This document shows, one piece after another, positions 45,901 through 55,600 of a stretch of DNA of 64,000 nucleotides; positions within the stretch are counted from its first letter, which is position 1; every line of letters begins with the position of its first letter. Source of the DNA: Mycobacterium kyorinense (lineage in GTDB: Bacteria > Actinomycetota > Actinomycetes > Mycobacteriales > Mycobacteriaceae). The notes beneath the pieces are model-generated. The model was not told where the DNA came from. It saw nothing but the letters and a program-made list of their open reading frames with translations, and made no database searches. Position numbers and translations under genes: made by a program. Location of the stretch: the NCBI RefSeq assembly GCF_001672775.1, contig NZ_LZKJ01000093.1, positions 24,991 to 88,990 on the forward strand, read 5' to 3'.

Positions 45901-48900
45901 CGCGTCCAGTTTTATGGTGATCCAGGCCGCACTGACAGTGCTGCTGGCCAAGCTCTGTGCCAGCAGTGATGTGGCCGTCGGCATCGCGATCGCCGGACGT
46001 GGCGACCCCGCACTCGATGAACTCGTGGGTTTTTTCGTCAACACCTTGGTGCTAAGGGTCGATCTGGCCGGTGATCCCACCGCCGCTGAGCTGCTGGCCC
46101 AGGTGCGCACGCGCAGTCTGGCCGCTTACGAGCACCAAGACGTGCCCTTCGAGGTGCTCGTCGAGCGGCTAAACCCCACCCGAAGCCTGACCCATCAGCC
46201 GCTGGTTCAGGTGATGTTGGCCTGGCAGAACCTGCCCGGCCATGCCAGCAACCTCGGCGCCGAGCAGTCCTTGGGGGAGCTGCAAATCGCCCCGCTGTCG
46301 GCGGAAACCCACACCGCCCGCATGGATCTGACGTTTTCGTTGGGTGAGCGTTGGAGCGAAGCTGGTGAGCCCGCCGGGATCGGCGGGACGGTGGAGTTTC
46401 GCACCGACGTGTTCGACGCGGCCAGCATCCAAGCGCTCATCGAGCGCTGGCAGCGGACGTTGATGGCCATCACGGCAGACCCGACCCGGCCGTTGTCATC
46501 GGTCGATCTGCTCGACGCTGGTGAGCATCTCCGCTTGGATGGGTGGGGTAATCGCGCGGCGTTGAGCGCGCCGGCGGTATCTGGAGTGTCGATTCCGGTG
46601 TTGTTTGGTGCGCAGGTGGCTCGTGTGCCGGAAGCGGTAGCGCTCAGCTTTGCGGACCGTTCGATGACCTATAGGCAGCTCGATGAGGCGTCTAATCAGT
46701 TGGCGCACTTGTTGGCTGACCATGGTGCGAGTCCGGGTCAGCATGTGGCGCTGCTGTTTTCGCGGTCGGCCGAGGCGATCGTGGCGATTTTGGCGGTGCT
46801 CAAAACCGGGGCGGCTTATTTGCCGATCGACCCGATGCATCCTGACGCGCGCATCGAGTTCTTGCTCAATGACGCTGCGCCGGTCGCGGCGCTCACCACT
46901 AGTGGGTTGGCCGAACGGCTCGAGGGCCGTGGGCTGCTTGTCATCGATATCAACGACGCGCGCATCGGCGCCCAACCCAGTAAGGGCTTACCGGCGCCGG
47001 CGGCCGACGACATCGCCTACATCCTCTACACCTCGGGCACCACCGGTGCGCCCAAGGGAGTCGCTGTCACCCACAGCAATGTCACCCAACTGCTGGAGTC
47101 GCTGAACACCGATCTGGAGCTGTCGGGGCGGGTGTGGACGCAAAGTCATTCCTTGGCCTTCGACTACTCGGTGTGGGAGATCTGGGGTGCGCTGTTGCAT
47201 GGTGGGCGGCTGGTAGTGGTGCCCGAAGAGGTGTCCCGCTCGCCAGAAGACTTGCATGCATTGCTGATTCGTGAACAGGTCAGCGTGTTAAGCCAGACAC
47301 CGTCTGCGTTTTATGCGTTACAGATTGTCGATGCGCAATCAGCAGAGCTGGCAGATCAGCTCAAGCTTGAGACGGTGGTGTTTGGCGGCGAAGCGCTCGA
47401 CCCGCGACGTCTTGGCATGTGGCTGGGCCAGCACCCGGGAGCCCCGCGGCTGATCAACATGTATGGCATTACCGAGACAACGGTGCATGCCTCGTTCCGG
47501 CCGATCGTCGACGCCGATGCCGGGCGCAGTGTCAGTCCCATTGGGAAGCCGTTGGCCCATCTTGGCTTCTTCGTGCTGGACAGTTGGTTACAGCCGGTGC
47601 CGGTCGGGGTGGTTGGCGAGTTGTATGTCGCCGGTGGCGGGCTGGCGTGTGGGTATGTGGGCCGGGCGGCTTTGACATCGTCGCGGTTTGTGGCATCTCC
47701 GTTTGGGGGGCCCGGAACACGGATGTATCGAACCGGGGATTTGGTGCGGTGGGGCGTCGCTGGGCAGCTGGACTATGTGGGGCGTGCTGACGAGCAGGTC
47801 AAAATCCGCGGGTATCGCATCGAGCTTGGTGAAGTCCAAGCGGCGCTGGCCGGGCTGGACGGGGTGGGTCAGACGGCGGTGATCGCCCGCGAGGACCGTC
47901 CCGGTGATAAGCGGTTGGTGGGTTACGTCACCGGCACAGCTGATCCGGTCATGGTGCGCAGCGCGCTGACCGAGCGGCTGCCGGCGTATATGGTCCCCGC
48001 CGCTGTGGTCGTCTTGGAGGAGCTGCCGTTGACCCCCAACGGCAAACTCGACACTCGCGCGCTCCCGGCACCGGAATATCAAGACCGCGCCCGTTATCGC
48101 GCCCCGGCCACGCTCACCGAGGAAATCTTGGCCGGCATCTACGCGGAGGTACTCGGCCTCGAGCGCGTGAGCGTCGACGACTCATTCTTCGACTTGGGCG
48201 GTGATTCGCTTTCGGCGATGCGGGTGATCGCCGCTATCAAGACACGCCTCGACGCCCACGTCGCTGTGCGCACCTTGTTCCACGCCCCGTCCGTGAAAAG
48301 TCTGAGCCAGCATTTGGCTAGCCACGGTGACGAAGCGGAGATAGTTCCTGTCGAGGTCCTCAAGGAGGGCACCGGTGCTCCGCTGTTCTGCATTCACCCC
48401 GGGGGCGGGGTGAGTTGGCCATACCAGACGCTGGGTAACTACGTGGACAGCACCCTCATCGGAATTCAACGAATCCTGCAACCCGAAGAAGCTGAACCCC
48501 GCTCAATTCGCGATATGGCGAGAAATTATGCCGACAGAATCCAGACCGCTTACCCCGCCGGACCCTACAACGTTCTCGGCTGGTCCTTTGGAGGTGTCGT
48601 CGCCCACGAACTTGCAATCGAGCTTCAGCGACGCGGATGCGCAATCAGCCACGTTATTCTTCTCGACGCTCAGCCCTGCGTCGACATCAGCGACACCCAG
48701 CAAGACCAAACCATCGACGAGGCGCAGATACTGGAAGAAGCCTTGCGGTTCAACGGCATAGACATCCCAGAACAGGATGGCCCGCTTACCTACGAACAAA
48801 TAGAAGAACTGCTTCGCGAACTGGGAGTCGTCGAATTCCCTCGATACAAAAAACTGCTGGATTTCCTTATTGAAAACATGAACAGTAGCATGGCGCTGCA

Positions 48901-49117
48901 GCGAGCTCACGAGCCGGGCGTTTTCGACGGCGATATAATTATATTTTCGGCTCAGCGGGATGAGGGCGACCGCAGTTCATCTCTGCTGCAAAGTTGGCGC
49001 CCTTACGTCACTGGCGACATCACAACGTATCCGGTCGACTGTTCTCATGAAGTCATGTTGACCGCCGAATCGCTGACCCTGTATGGCCAACAACTCAAAT
49101 TTTCATTGGAAGCGTGA
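21899..49117 (+). CDS. Nonribosomal peptide synthetase 2, modules 4 (A-T) to 11 plus thioesterase (9072 aa)
   Basis: Approximate residues: A4 core 187, T4 Ser 563; C5 HH 748, A5 1236 with inserted N-methyltransferase 1595, T5 2015; C6 2202, A6 2693, T6 3071; C7 3256, A7 3747, T7 4139; C8 4324, A8 4815, T8 (LGGNS) 5191; C9 5376, A9 5868, T9 6244; C10 6430, A10 6918 with N-methyltransferase 7275, T10 7698; C11 7885, A11 8377, T11 8770; then a thioesterase with GWSFGG (Ser 8896) and a terminal CSHE (His 9050). Each module uses T-C-A spacing of 673-679 residues, so epimerisation domains are absent. By-eye codes: A4 DFWTLGAVYK, A5 DAFVLMAIWK, A6 DYWSVAGVYK, A7 DVWSIAMVHK, A8 DFWTLGAVYK, A9 DSWTVAAMVK, A10 DVGVITGIWK, A11 DYWSVGMVHK. 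A4 and A8 are identical; A7 and A11 each match 7 of 10 positions of the Thr code DFWNIGMVHK. With NRPS1 this makes 11 residues, N-methylated at 2, 5 and 10. The thioesterase could hydrolyse or cyclise the product. Confidence 0.96.
23753..28090 (+). repeat. C-A(MT)-T cassette, copy 1 (module 5)
   Basis: This 4338-bp module differs in lineage from its neighbours. Its C domain has [13 protein letters not shown] instead of HHIAADGWS, its A domain has [11 protein letters not shown] instead of [11 protein letters not shown], an N-methyltransferase is inserted, and T5 reads [11 protein letters not shown]. The same features recur in order at 40796-45139. A constant offset of about 17.04 kb between matching motifs shows one is a duplicate of the other. 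Confidence 0.8.
40796..45139 (+). repeat. C-A(MT)-T cassette, copy 2 (module 10)
   Basis: This 4344-bp module is the partner of the cassette at 23753-28090 and shares its C, A, N-methyltransferase and T variants, including the tail [10 protein letters not shown]. The specificity residues differ (DVGVITGIWK against DAFVLMAIWK), so the copy has diverged in the pocket, probably to select another residue. The upstream T domain and linker (PRIGED) are also shared with module 4, so the duplicated block starts before the C domain. Confidence 0.8.
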
Positions 49118-49120
49118 GTT

Positions 49121-49167
49121 GAATTGAGATTCTCCAGGGGCCGGGACGACACCGCGGCTTTCAATTC
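49121..49167. promoter_or_regulatory. Inverted repeat between NRPS2 and the glycosyltransferase gene
   Basis: GAATTGA (49121-49127) and TCAATTC (49161-49167) are perfect complements 33 nt apart in the 86-bp gap. They could form a long-loop hairpin in the operon transcript or half-sites for a regulator. There is no U-tract, so a terminator is unlikely. Confidence 0.25.
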
Positions 49168-49203
49168 ACAGGACGCGCACGAAGGTGAAAGGCTGGAATC
49201 GCG

Positions 49204-50469
49204 ATGATATTTGTGCTGGCATGCTATGGAACCCGTGGCGATGTCGAGCCCGGTGTCGCTGTTGGCCGTGAGCTGCTGCGCCGAGGGCACGAAGTACGCA
49301 TGGCGGTCCCGCCCGACCTGGTCGGCTTCGCCGAGGCGGCTGGGCTTGCGGCGGTCGGCTACGCACTGGACACGCAGACGTGGATGGACGTCCACCGCGA
49401 CTTGTGGACGCGTCTCTTCCGCAGCTTCTGGAGGATCCAGGATCTGAACAGATTGCGGCGCGAACTTTGGGAGCTAGTCAGCCAGTGCTGGGGAGAGGCG
49501 AGCACGACACTGACGTCGCTGGCTGACGGTGCCGACCTACTAATCACCGGCCAGAGTTTGGAGGAGCCCGCTGCGAACGTCGCGGAATACCTTGGCATTC
49601 CGTTGACGTCACTGCATTACGCCCCGTCGAGGGCCCACGGGCAGCTCACACCAATGCTGCCGTCATTAGGGCGCTCGGTAATGGCTTTGAACCTGCGGCT
49701 GTATTGGCGCATGACGAAGAAGGTCGACGACGCCCAGCGCAATGAACTGGGCCTCCCGAAAACACGGAGATCCACGGCGCGGCGGATCGCCGAGCGCGGG
49801 TCGCTGGAAATCCAAGCCTATGACGAGGTTTGCTTTCCCGGGTTGGCAGCCGAATGGGCGGAATGGAATGGGCAACGGCCATTTGTTGGTGCGCTGACAA
49901 TGGAGTTACCGACGGATGCCGATGACGAGGTCGCCTCGTGGATTGCAGCGGGAACGCCGCCGATTTATTTCGGGTTTGGCAGCGTACCGGTCGAATCTGC
50001 CGCAGACACGGTCGCCATGATCGGCGCGGCCTGTGCGCAACTAGGCGAGCGGGCCTTGGTTTGCTCTGGCGGGTCTAACGTCGGCGACATCCCCCAATTC
50101 GAACACGTCAAAATTGTGGGCGCGATGAACCATGCAGCCGCCTTCCCGGCATGCCGCGCGGTCGTGCACCACGGCGGTGCGGGCACCACGGCCGCGGGCC
50201 TGCGCGCTGGAGTCCCCACGTTGATCCTGTGGACGGCCGCCGATCAGCCGCAGTGGGGAATTCAGGTCAAACGACTGAAGCTGGGCACTGCCCGGCGCTT
50301 TTCGAGCACTACCCGGCAATCGCTGGCCGAGGACCTGCGCACTATCCTTGCCCCGCAATATGCGGCCCGGGCCCGTGAATTCGCCACCCGGATGACGAAG
50401 CCCGCGGAAAGCGTTGCAGCCGCGGCTGATCTCCTGGAAAACGGCGCCCGCCTCAGGAGCGTTGGCTGA
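49204..50469 (+). CDS. GT1-family glycosyltransferase, Rv1524/glycopeptidolipid type (421 aa)
   Basis: This is a two-domain GT-B enzyme that transfers a sugar from a nucleotide donor. The N-terminus MIFVLACYGTRGDVEPGVAVGRELLRRGHEVRMAVPP is the acceptor-domain start typical of UGT/GtfB-like enzymes. The C-terminal half has IYFGFGSVPV and the donor-binding motif HHGGAGTTAAGLRAGVPTLILWTAADQPQW. From memory, the sequence is very close in pattern to M. tuberculosis Rv1524 and to the rhamnosyl/6-deoxytalosyl transferases of mycobacterial glycopeptidolipids. It follows NRPS2 by 86 bp on the same strand and is followed by two methyltransferase genes, so its likely acceptor is the lipopeptide, perhaps through a Thr- or Ser-like side chain. 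No sugar-nucleotide biosynthesis genes lie nearby, so the donor must come from elsewhere. Confidence 0.92.
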   Translation: MIFVLACYGTRGDVEPGVAVGRELLRRGHEVRMAVPPDLVGFAEAAGLAAVGYALDTQTWMDVHRDLWTRLFRSFWRIQDLNRLRRELWELVSQCWGEASTTLTSLADGADLLITGQSLEEPAANVAEYLGIPLTSLHYAPSRAHGQLTPMLPSLGRSVMALNLRLYWRMTKKVDDAQRNELGLPKTRRSTARRIAERGSLEIQAYDEVCFPGLAAEWAEWNGQRPFVGALTMELPTDADDEVASWIAAGTPPIYFGFGSVPVESAADTVAMIGAACAQLGERALVCSGGSNVGDIPQFEHVKIVGAMNHAAAFPACRAVVHHGGAGTTAAGLRAGVPTLILWTAADQPQWGIQVKRLKLGTARRFSSTTRQSLAEDLRTILAPQYAARAREFATRMTKPAESVAAAADLLENGARLRSVG

Positions 50470-50548
50470 TGGGCGAAAGCATGCCGTCGAGACGGCCACT
50501 CTCGGATTGGGAGCCTGCTCGATGAACTCCGAAACACATTGACGCGTG

Positions 50549-50568
50549 GATGAGAGTCTAAACTCATC
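50549..50568. promoter_or_regulatory. Short hairpin between glycosyltransferase and TylF-type genes
   Basis: GATGAG and CTCATC (6-bp arms) enclose the 8-nt loop AGTCTAAA in the 134-bp gap. It may be an operator for a separate methyltransferase promoter or an RNA hairpin. No U-run follows it. Confidence 0.25.
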
Positions 50569-50603
50569 GCCCACAGAACTGGCATACGGGATTGGGGACA
50601 GTC

Positions 50604-51413
50604 TTGACGGTGACCGATAGCGACGTGCGATCTCTCTACCTCGACTTGATTCGGCGCAACCTCACCAGATACGGGATGCGCGAGCAAATGCCTGGGGGCT
50701 GGCCACTGTGGGGACGCCTGCTGTTCAAAACGGGCAACATCATTCAACCCATGGCCATGGGTATAAGTCCGTTTGGTAAGCGCAAGCGCGACTTGGGCCT
50801 AGATTGTCCGGCCGAAGCCGAGACGATGATTGGAATGCAGCGACTCACCAGCCTGCAGCACTGCGTTGAGACGGTACTGACTGACGAGATACCGGGCGAC
50901 CTGGTCGAATGTGGAGTATGGCGCGGCGGTGCCAGCATCCTGATGCGCGCGGTCCTGGCAGCCTATGGGGATAAGTCGCGATGCGTGTGGTTAGCCGATT
51001 CCTTTGCGGGCATGCCGTCCCCGAATCCCGCCAAGTACAAAGCAGATAAGCGGATGAAGTTCGACCGCATGAAGTTCGTACTGGCAGTGCCGGAAACGGA
51101 AGTCAGGGCGAATTTCGAGCGCTACAGGCTGCTAGATGACCAGGTCCGCTTTCTTCCTGGTTGGTTCAAAGACACGCTGCACGACGCTCCGATCGATCGC
51201 ATCGCGGTATTGCGGCTTGATGGCGACCTCTACGAATCCACGATACAAGCGCTCGACGCGCTCTACCCGCGACTGTCGCCCGGTGGTTTCTGCATCATCG
51301 ATGACTATGTCCTGAAACCGTGTCGGGAAGCTGTCACCGACTACCGCGCCAAGCATGGAATATCGGCAGAGATCATTGACATAGACGGGTGTGGCGCGCT
51401 GTGGCGCAAGTAG
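50604..51413 (+). CDS. TylF/MycF-family O-methyltransferase (269 aa)
   Basis: This is a SAM-dependent, metal-dependent sugar O-methyltransferase of the macrocin O-methyltransferase family. It has the SAM-binding segment DLVECGVWRGGASILMRAVL, the family segment WLADSFAGMPSPNPAKY, the LRLDGDLYEST region with acidic metal ligands, and the C-terminal PGGFCIIDDY. Related enzymes methylate rhamnose in mycobacterial glycopeptidolipids, so methylation of the sugar added by the preceding glycosyltransferase is the natural inference. The start is uncertain: TTG 50604 has GGGGA 5 nt upstream and is preferred; GTG 50610 and TTG 50592 are alternatives. It lies 134 bp after the glycosyltransferase on the same strand. 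Confidence 0.9.
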   Translation: MTVTDSDVRSLYLDLIRRNLTRYGMREQMPGGWPLWGRLLFKTGNIIQPMAMGISPFGKRKRDLGLDCPAEAETMIGMQRLTSLQHCVETVLTDEIPGDLVECGVWRGGASILMRAVLAAYGDKSRCVWLADSFAGMPSPNPAKYKADKRMKFDRMKFVLAVPETEVRANFERYRLLDDQVRFLPGWFKDTLHDAPIDRIAVLRLDGDLYESTIQALDALYPRLSPGGFCIIDDYVLKPCREAVTDYRAKHGISAEIIDIDGCGALWRK

Positions 51414-51675
51414 TTGAGAGATTGAGAGCGTCCAAAACCATAGGCATCCAACCCCGTTCAGGCACGGCCCAGGGTCGATTTCGGAATGGAAACGCTATGT
51501 CGTTGGGTCAGCGGCCATCACCCGGTTTGTCGCCCTACCCGGATATTCGAACTGAGGACACCGAGATAGCCGCTTCGACAGTGCTCTTCTGCGGGTTTGG
51601 GACGGGCAAGTTAGATCCGCCGTCGGCGCGCACCGGTTTCACTCGTATTGGTCTCTGGAGGGGTGGGCGGGGGAG
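51414..51675 (+). other. Intergenic gap between the two methyltransferase genes, nothing recognised
   Basis: This 262-bp stretch has no convincing gene, terminator or palindrome. A GGGGGAG element at its end is the ribosome-binding site of the next gene. The size of the gap means the FkbM-type gene may have its own promoter. Confidence 0.4.
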
Positions 51676-52644
51676 ATGTTCGAAACGCTGATCCTGCCGC
51701 TGTGGCGGCGATACATGCGATCTCTACAGACCGATAAGGAACACGTCGGCGTCGCGGGGCGTTGGGCGCGAGCGCTGTTGGTGATAGTGCCGTACTTCGC
51801 TGTGGCTCTGCCGCTGTGGGTCCGCACCGCTTTCCGGGGACCGCTGACCGTCGACAGCACCAGCGCGGATGGCGTCGAGTTTCGATGCCGGATCCCAGAT
51901 CTAATCCCGATGTACATCTACCTGTTCGGCACGTGGGAACCTGATCTCTCGGCATTTCTGCGCCGCCGACTGCATCCGGGTGACACTTTCGTTGACGTCG
52001 GTGCCAATATCGGCTGCATGACCGCACTGGCCGGCAAACTGGTCGGACCGCGCGGCACCGTGGTGGCGATCGAACCGCTACCCGCAGTGATCTCCGAACT
52101 GGAGGAGATCGTGGCGAGAAACGACCTCACGAATGTCCGATTGGTTGCCGCCGCGGCGTCAGATCGCGATCACGAACTCCCGCTGTACGTGGGACCGAGC
52201 TACAACATCGGCCTGACCTCGACGGTGGCCCGCCGCGGCCTCCACGAACAGGGCCGCGCCCGGGCAGCGCCGCTCGGCTCGCTCTTAACCAGCCAGGAGC
52301 TCGCGACCGCACGCGTGATCAAGATCGATGTGGAGGGCGCCGAGGACCGCGTACTCGCCGGCATCCTGGCATCTGTCGATGCCCTCGCCGCCGATGTGGA
52401 ATTGGTGGTTGAACTGTCACCAAGATGCTGGAGCGATCCGCAGCTGCGGCCGATTGACGTCTTGCGGCCTTTCCTTGAGCGCGGCTTTCATGTCTATCTG
52501 CTGCCAAACGATTACGCGCCGTGGCGCTATCTGTGGCCTCGGGATGTCGGCGCTCCGCAGCGGCTTCGCGACCTCGCGGCTTTGGAGCGACGCGTGCTGC
52601 GGCTCGACATCGTACTGTCACGTCGCGACGCTGATGCGCTGTGA
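51676..52644 (+). CDS. FkbM-family methyltransferase (322 aa)
   Basis: This is a SAM-dependent methyltransferase with the FkbM fold. Motif I is DTFVDVGANIGCMTALAGKLVG, followed by GTVVAIEPLPAVISELEEIVARN and the typical VIKIDVEGAEDRVLAGI segment before the C-terminal half. The first 60 residues include a hydrophobic stretch (ALLVIVPYFAVALPLWV), which may attach the protein to the membrane. Enzymes of this family methylate hydroxyls on sugars, fatty acyl chains or peptides; in glycopeptidolipid loci an FkbM-like enzyme methylates the fatty acyl hydroxyl or the sugar. Here the PKS has a complete reductive loop, so a sugar or peptide hydroxyl is a better guess than an acyl hydroxyl. It ends 34 bp before the convergent PKS gene. 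Confidence 0.88.
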   Translation: MFETLILPLWRRYMRSLQTDKEHVGVAGRWARALLVIVPYFAVALPLWVRTAFRGPLTVDSTSADGVEFRCRIPDLIPMYIYLFGTWEPDLSAFLRRRLHPGDTFVDVGANIGCMTALAGKLVGPRGTVVAIEPLPAVISELEEIVARNDLTNVRLVAAAASDRDHELPLYVGPSYNIGLTSTVARRGLHEQGRARAAPLGSLLTSQELATARVIKIDVEGAEDRVLAGILASVDALAADVELVVELSPRCWSDPQLRPIDVLRPFLERGFHVYLLPNDYAPWRYLWPRDVGAPQRLRDLAALERRVLRLDIVLSRRDADAL

Positions 52645-52678
52645 CAGTCGTCGGTCGCCTTAGCCGATGCGGTTGATG

Positions 52679-55600
52679 TCACACGGCTTCAGCGGGCGCC
52701 AGCTTTTCGCAAAGCAGTTCTGCTAAACCGCGAATCGTGCCGATGGTGGTGAGATCCGTTGGATTGAGCCGGATTCCGGTTTCAGCCTCGATGCGGGTAC
52801 GCAACTCAAGGGCGCTGAGCGAGTCAAGTCCGTACTCGGCGAGCGAGCGGTCAGGGTCGACACTACGACGCAGGATCAGGCTGATTTGATCGGAGATCAG
52901 ACGCCGCAGCCGGGTTGGCCATTCATCCGGAGGAAGTTCGTTGAGTTCGGCGCGCAGTTTGCTTGTGCCGGTGGAGCTTTGCCCTGCTGACCGGAATGCT
53001 TCCGCGAAGGGGGTGGACTGAGCGAACGCGCTCAGCCACGGCGCTCCGGTCAACGGCGTGTAGCCGGTGTAGGCGCGATCATAGCGGAGCAGCGCTTCCA
53101 CCGCGTACGCGCCCTCGTCGGGCGCGATCGCGATGTCGGCGCCCTCCGCCAGCGCGGTGGCGCGCCCGATCTGCGCCCACGCACCCCAAGCGATCGCGGT
53201 GGCCGGCATGCCCTGAGCCCGCCGCCACCGGGTGAAGGCGTCTAGCCAGCTGTTGGCCGCGGCGTAAGCACCCTGACCGGGCGAGCCCACCAGCGCGGCG
53301 GCCGACGAGAACGAACAGAACCAGTCCAGCGGTTGGTCGGCGGTGGCGGTATGTAAGTTCCACACACCGTAAACCTTTGGCGCCCAGTCACGCTCGATGA
53401 GATCGTCAGTAATGTTGGGTAGTGTGGCGTCTTCGATCACCGCCGCCAGATGCAGCACGCCACGGACCGGAAGCCCGGTGGCCGTCGCGGCGCCCACCAA
53501 TCGCTGCGCTGTGTCGGGTTCGGCGATATCGGCGCATTCGACCACGACGTCTGCGCCGATCGCACGGATGCATTCGATGGTCTCCAGCACTTCCAGCGTC
53601 GGCTGCGAGCGAGCGCACAACACGATACGTCCGCAGCCGGCTGCTGCCAGCTTCTCGGCCAAGAACAATCCAAGCCCGCCCAGGCCGCCGGTGATGAGGT
53701 AAGCGCCGTCGCGGCGGAAGACCTGGGCCTGTGCTGGCGGCACCACCACCCGGCCAGACCCGCTGCGCGGAATGTCGAGCACCAGTTTGCCGGTGTGCTG
53801 CGCACCGCTCATCAGCCGAATGGCGGTGGCGGCGTCGGCCAGCGGGTAGTGCGTGCTCTCGGGCATCGGCAAGACACCGTCGGCAGTGAGCTGGTACACC
53901 TTCGTCAACAGCTCGCGCATCCGGTCCGGATGGCTATAGGACAGCAGACCTAGGTCGAGCCCGTAGAACGCGAGGTTGCGCCGGAAGGGGAAAAGCCCCA
54001 ATCGGCTGTCGCCATAGATGTCACGTTTGCCGATTTCGATGAATCGTCCACCGAGCGCCAGGATTTCAATGCCTGCTCGCTGTGCGGCGCCGATCGCGGA
54101 GTTGAGCACGATATCGACGCCGTACCCCCCGGTGTCGCGGCGGATTCCCTCGGCAAAATCTAGGCTCCGGGAATCGTAGACATGCTCAATACCCATATCG
54201 CGCAACATTTGCCGACGTTGCTCGCTACCGGCGGTAGCGAAGATCTCGGCTCCTGCGGCACGGGCGATGGCGATGGCCGCCTGCCCCACACCCCCGGTTG
54301 CCGAATGGATCAAGACCTTGTCGCCGCTTCTGATGCGCGCCAAATCATGTAGGCCGTACCAGGCGGTGGCGTGGGCAGTAGTCACTGCGGCCGCATGCGC
54401 ATCGGACAGGCCGGCCGGCAGGGTGACGGCCAGATGCGAATCGCAGGTGAGGAACGTGCCCCAGCAGCCGTTGGCGCTCAGCCCCGCGACACGATCGCCC
54501 ACCTTGTGTTCGGTCACCTCCGATCCGACCGCAGTCACCACGCCGGCGAAGTCAGTACCCAGCTGCGGTAGCCGCCCCTCGAGCGCGGGGTATCGGCCGA
54601 ATGCCACGAGTACGTCAGCAAAGTTGATGCTGGAGGCGCTGATCGCGACTTCGATCTGGCCCGGCCCGGGGGCAACCCGTTCACAGGCAACGAGTTCCAT
54701 CGACTCCAAGTCGCCCGGTGTGCGGATCTGAAGGCGGATGGCGTCGCGCTCATGGTTGGCGACGACGGTTCGCCGCTCCTCGGGGAGCAGCGGAGCGGGG
54801 GTCAACCGCGCGACGTACCACTGGTCGTTGCGCCAGGCGGTCTCGTCTTCTTCGGACCCGCTGAGCAGTTGCTGCGCCAACTGCTCGGCGCTGGTGTCGG
54901 TATCTACATCGATCTGGCTGGCGTGCAAGTGCGGGTGCTCGGTGCCGATTACCCGCATGAAGCCGCGCAGCCCAGCCTGTTCCAGATTGGGTACGTCGCG
55001 GGCAATCACCGGCTGAGCACCGCGGGTCACGACGTACAGGCGTGGCGGCTCGCCGGGCACCTCCGGCAATTCGCGGACAATGCGTGCAAGATGCTGCACA
55101 TATTCGCGGCCTCGCAGTGCAGAGTTGCTGTCGTCGTCGCTGCTTCTCGGCCCGGTGAGGATCACGACACCGCTGAATCCTCCGGCACGCAAATGGCTTT
55201 GTAGCTCGTCCCGGTTCGGCGCGTGGTCGGCCTGTGACGACCAGCGCATGGTGGTGCACTGCGCGCCATGGCTTTTCATGACGCCACTCAAAGTGGTGGC
55301 CGAAACATCCGCATCGGAGGTGCTGATCAGCAACCAGGCACCGGCATCGTCGTGTTCGGCCTCCGGCGATTCGCGTTGCTGCCACTCGATCGTCAGCAGT
55401 CGTTCGGCCAGCAGTCGCTCTTTGTAGGCACTGTCCGAGACGCCCGTACCTAATTGCAGGCCATGCACGGCGAGCAGCACGGCTCCGTGTTCGTCGAGCA
55501 CGTCGATGTCGGCCTCGATGCCGGACGTGTCGGCTTGGGTCACCCGGGTGTAGCAGTAGTGAGCGTTGCGGACGGCGCCGTAGGCACGTAGCTGCCGGAC

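Noticed and set aside
49118..49203. Rho-independent terminator after NRPS2
   Set aside because: The inverted repeat has a 33-nt loop and no U-tract, and the next genes are on the same strand with related function.
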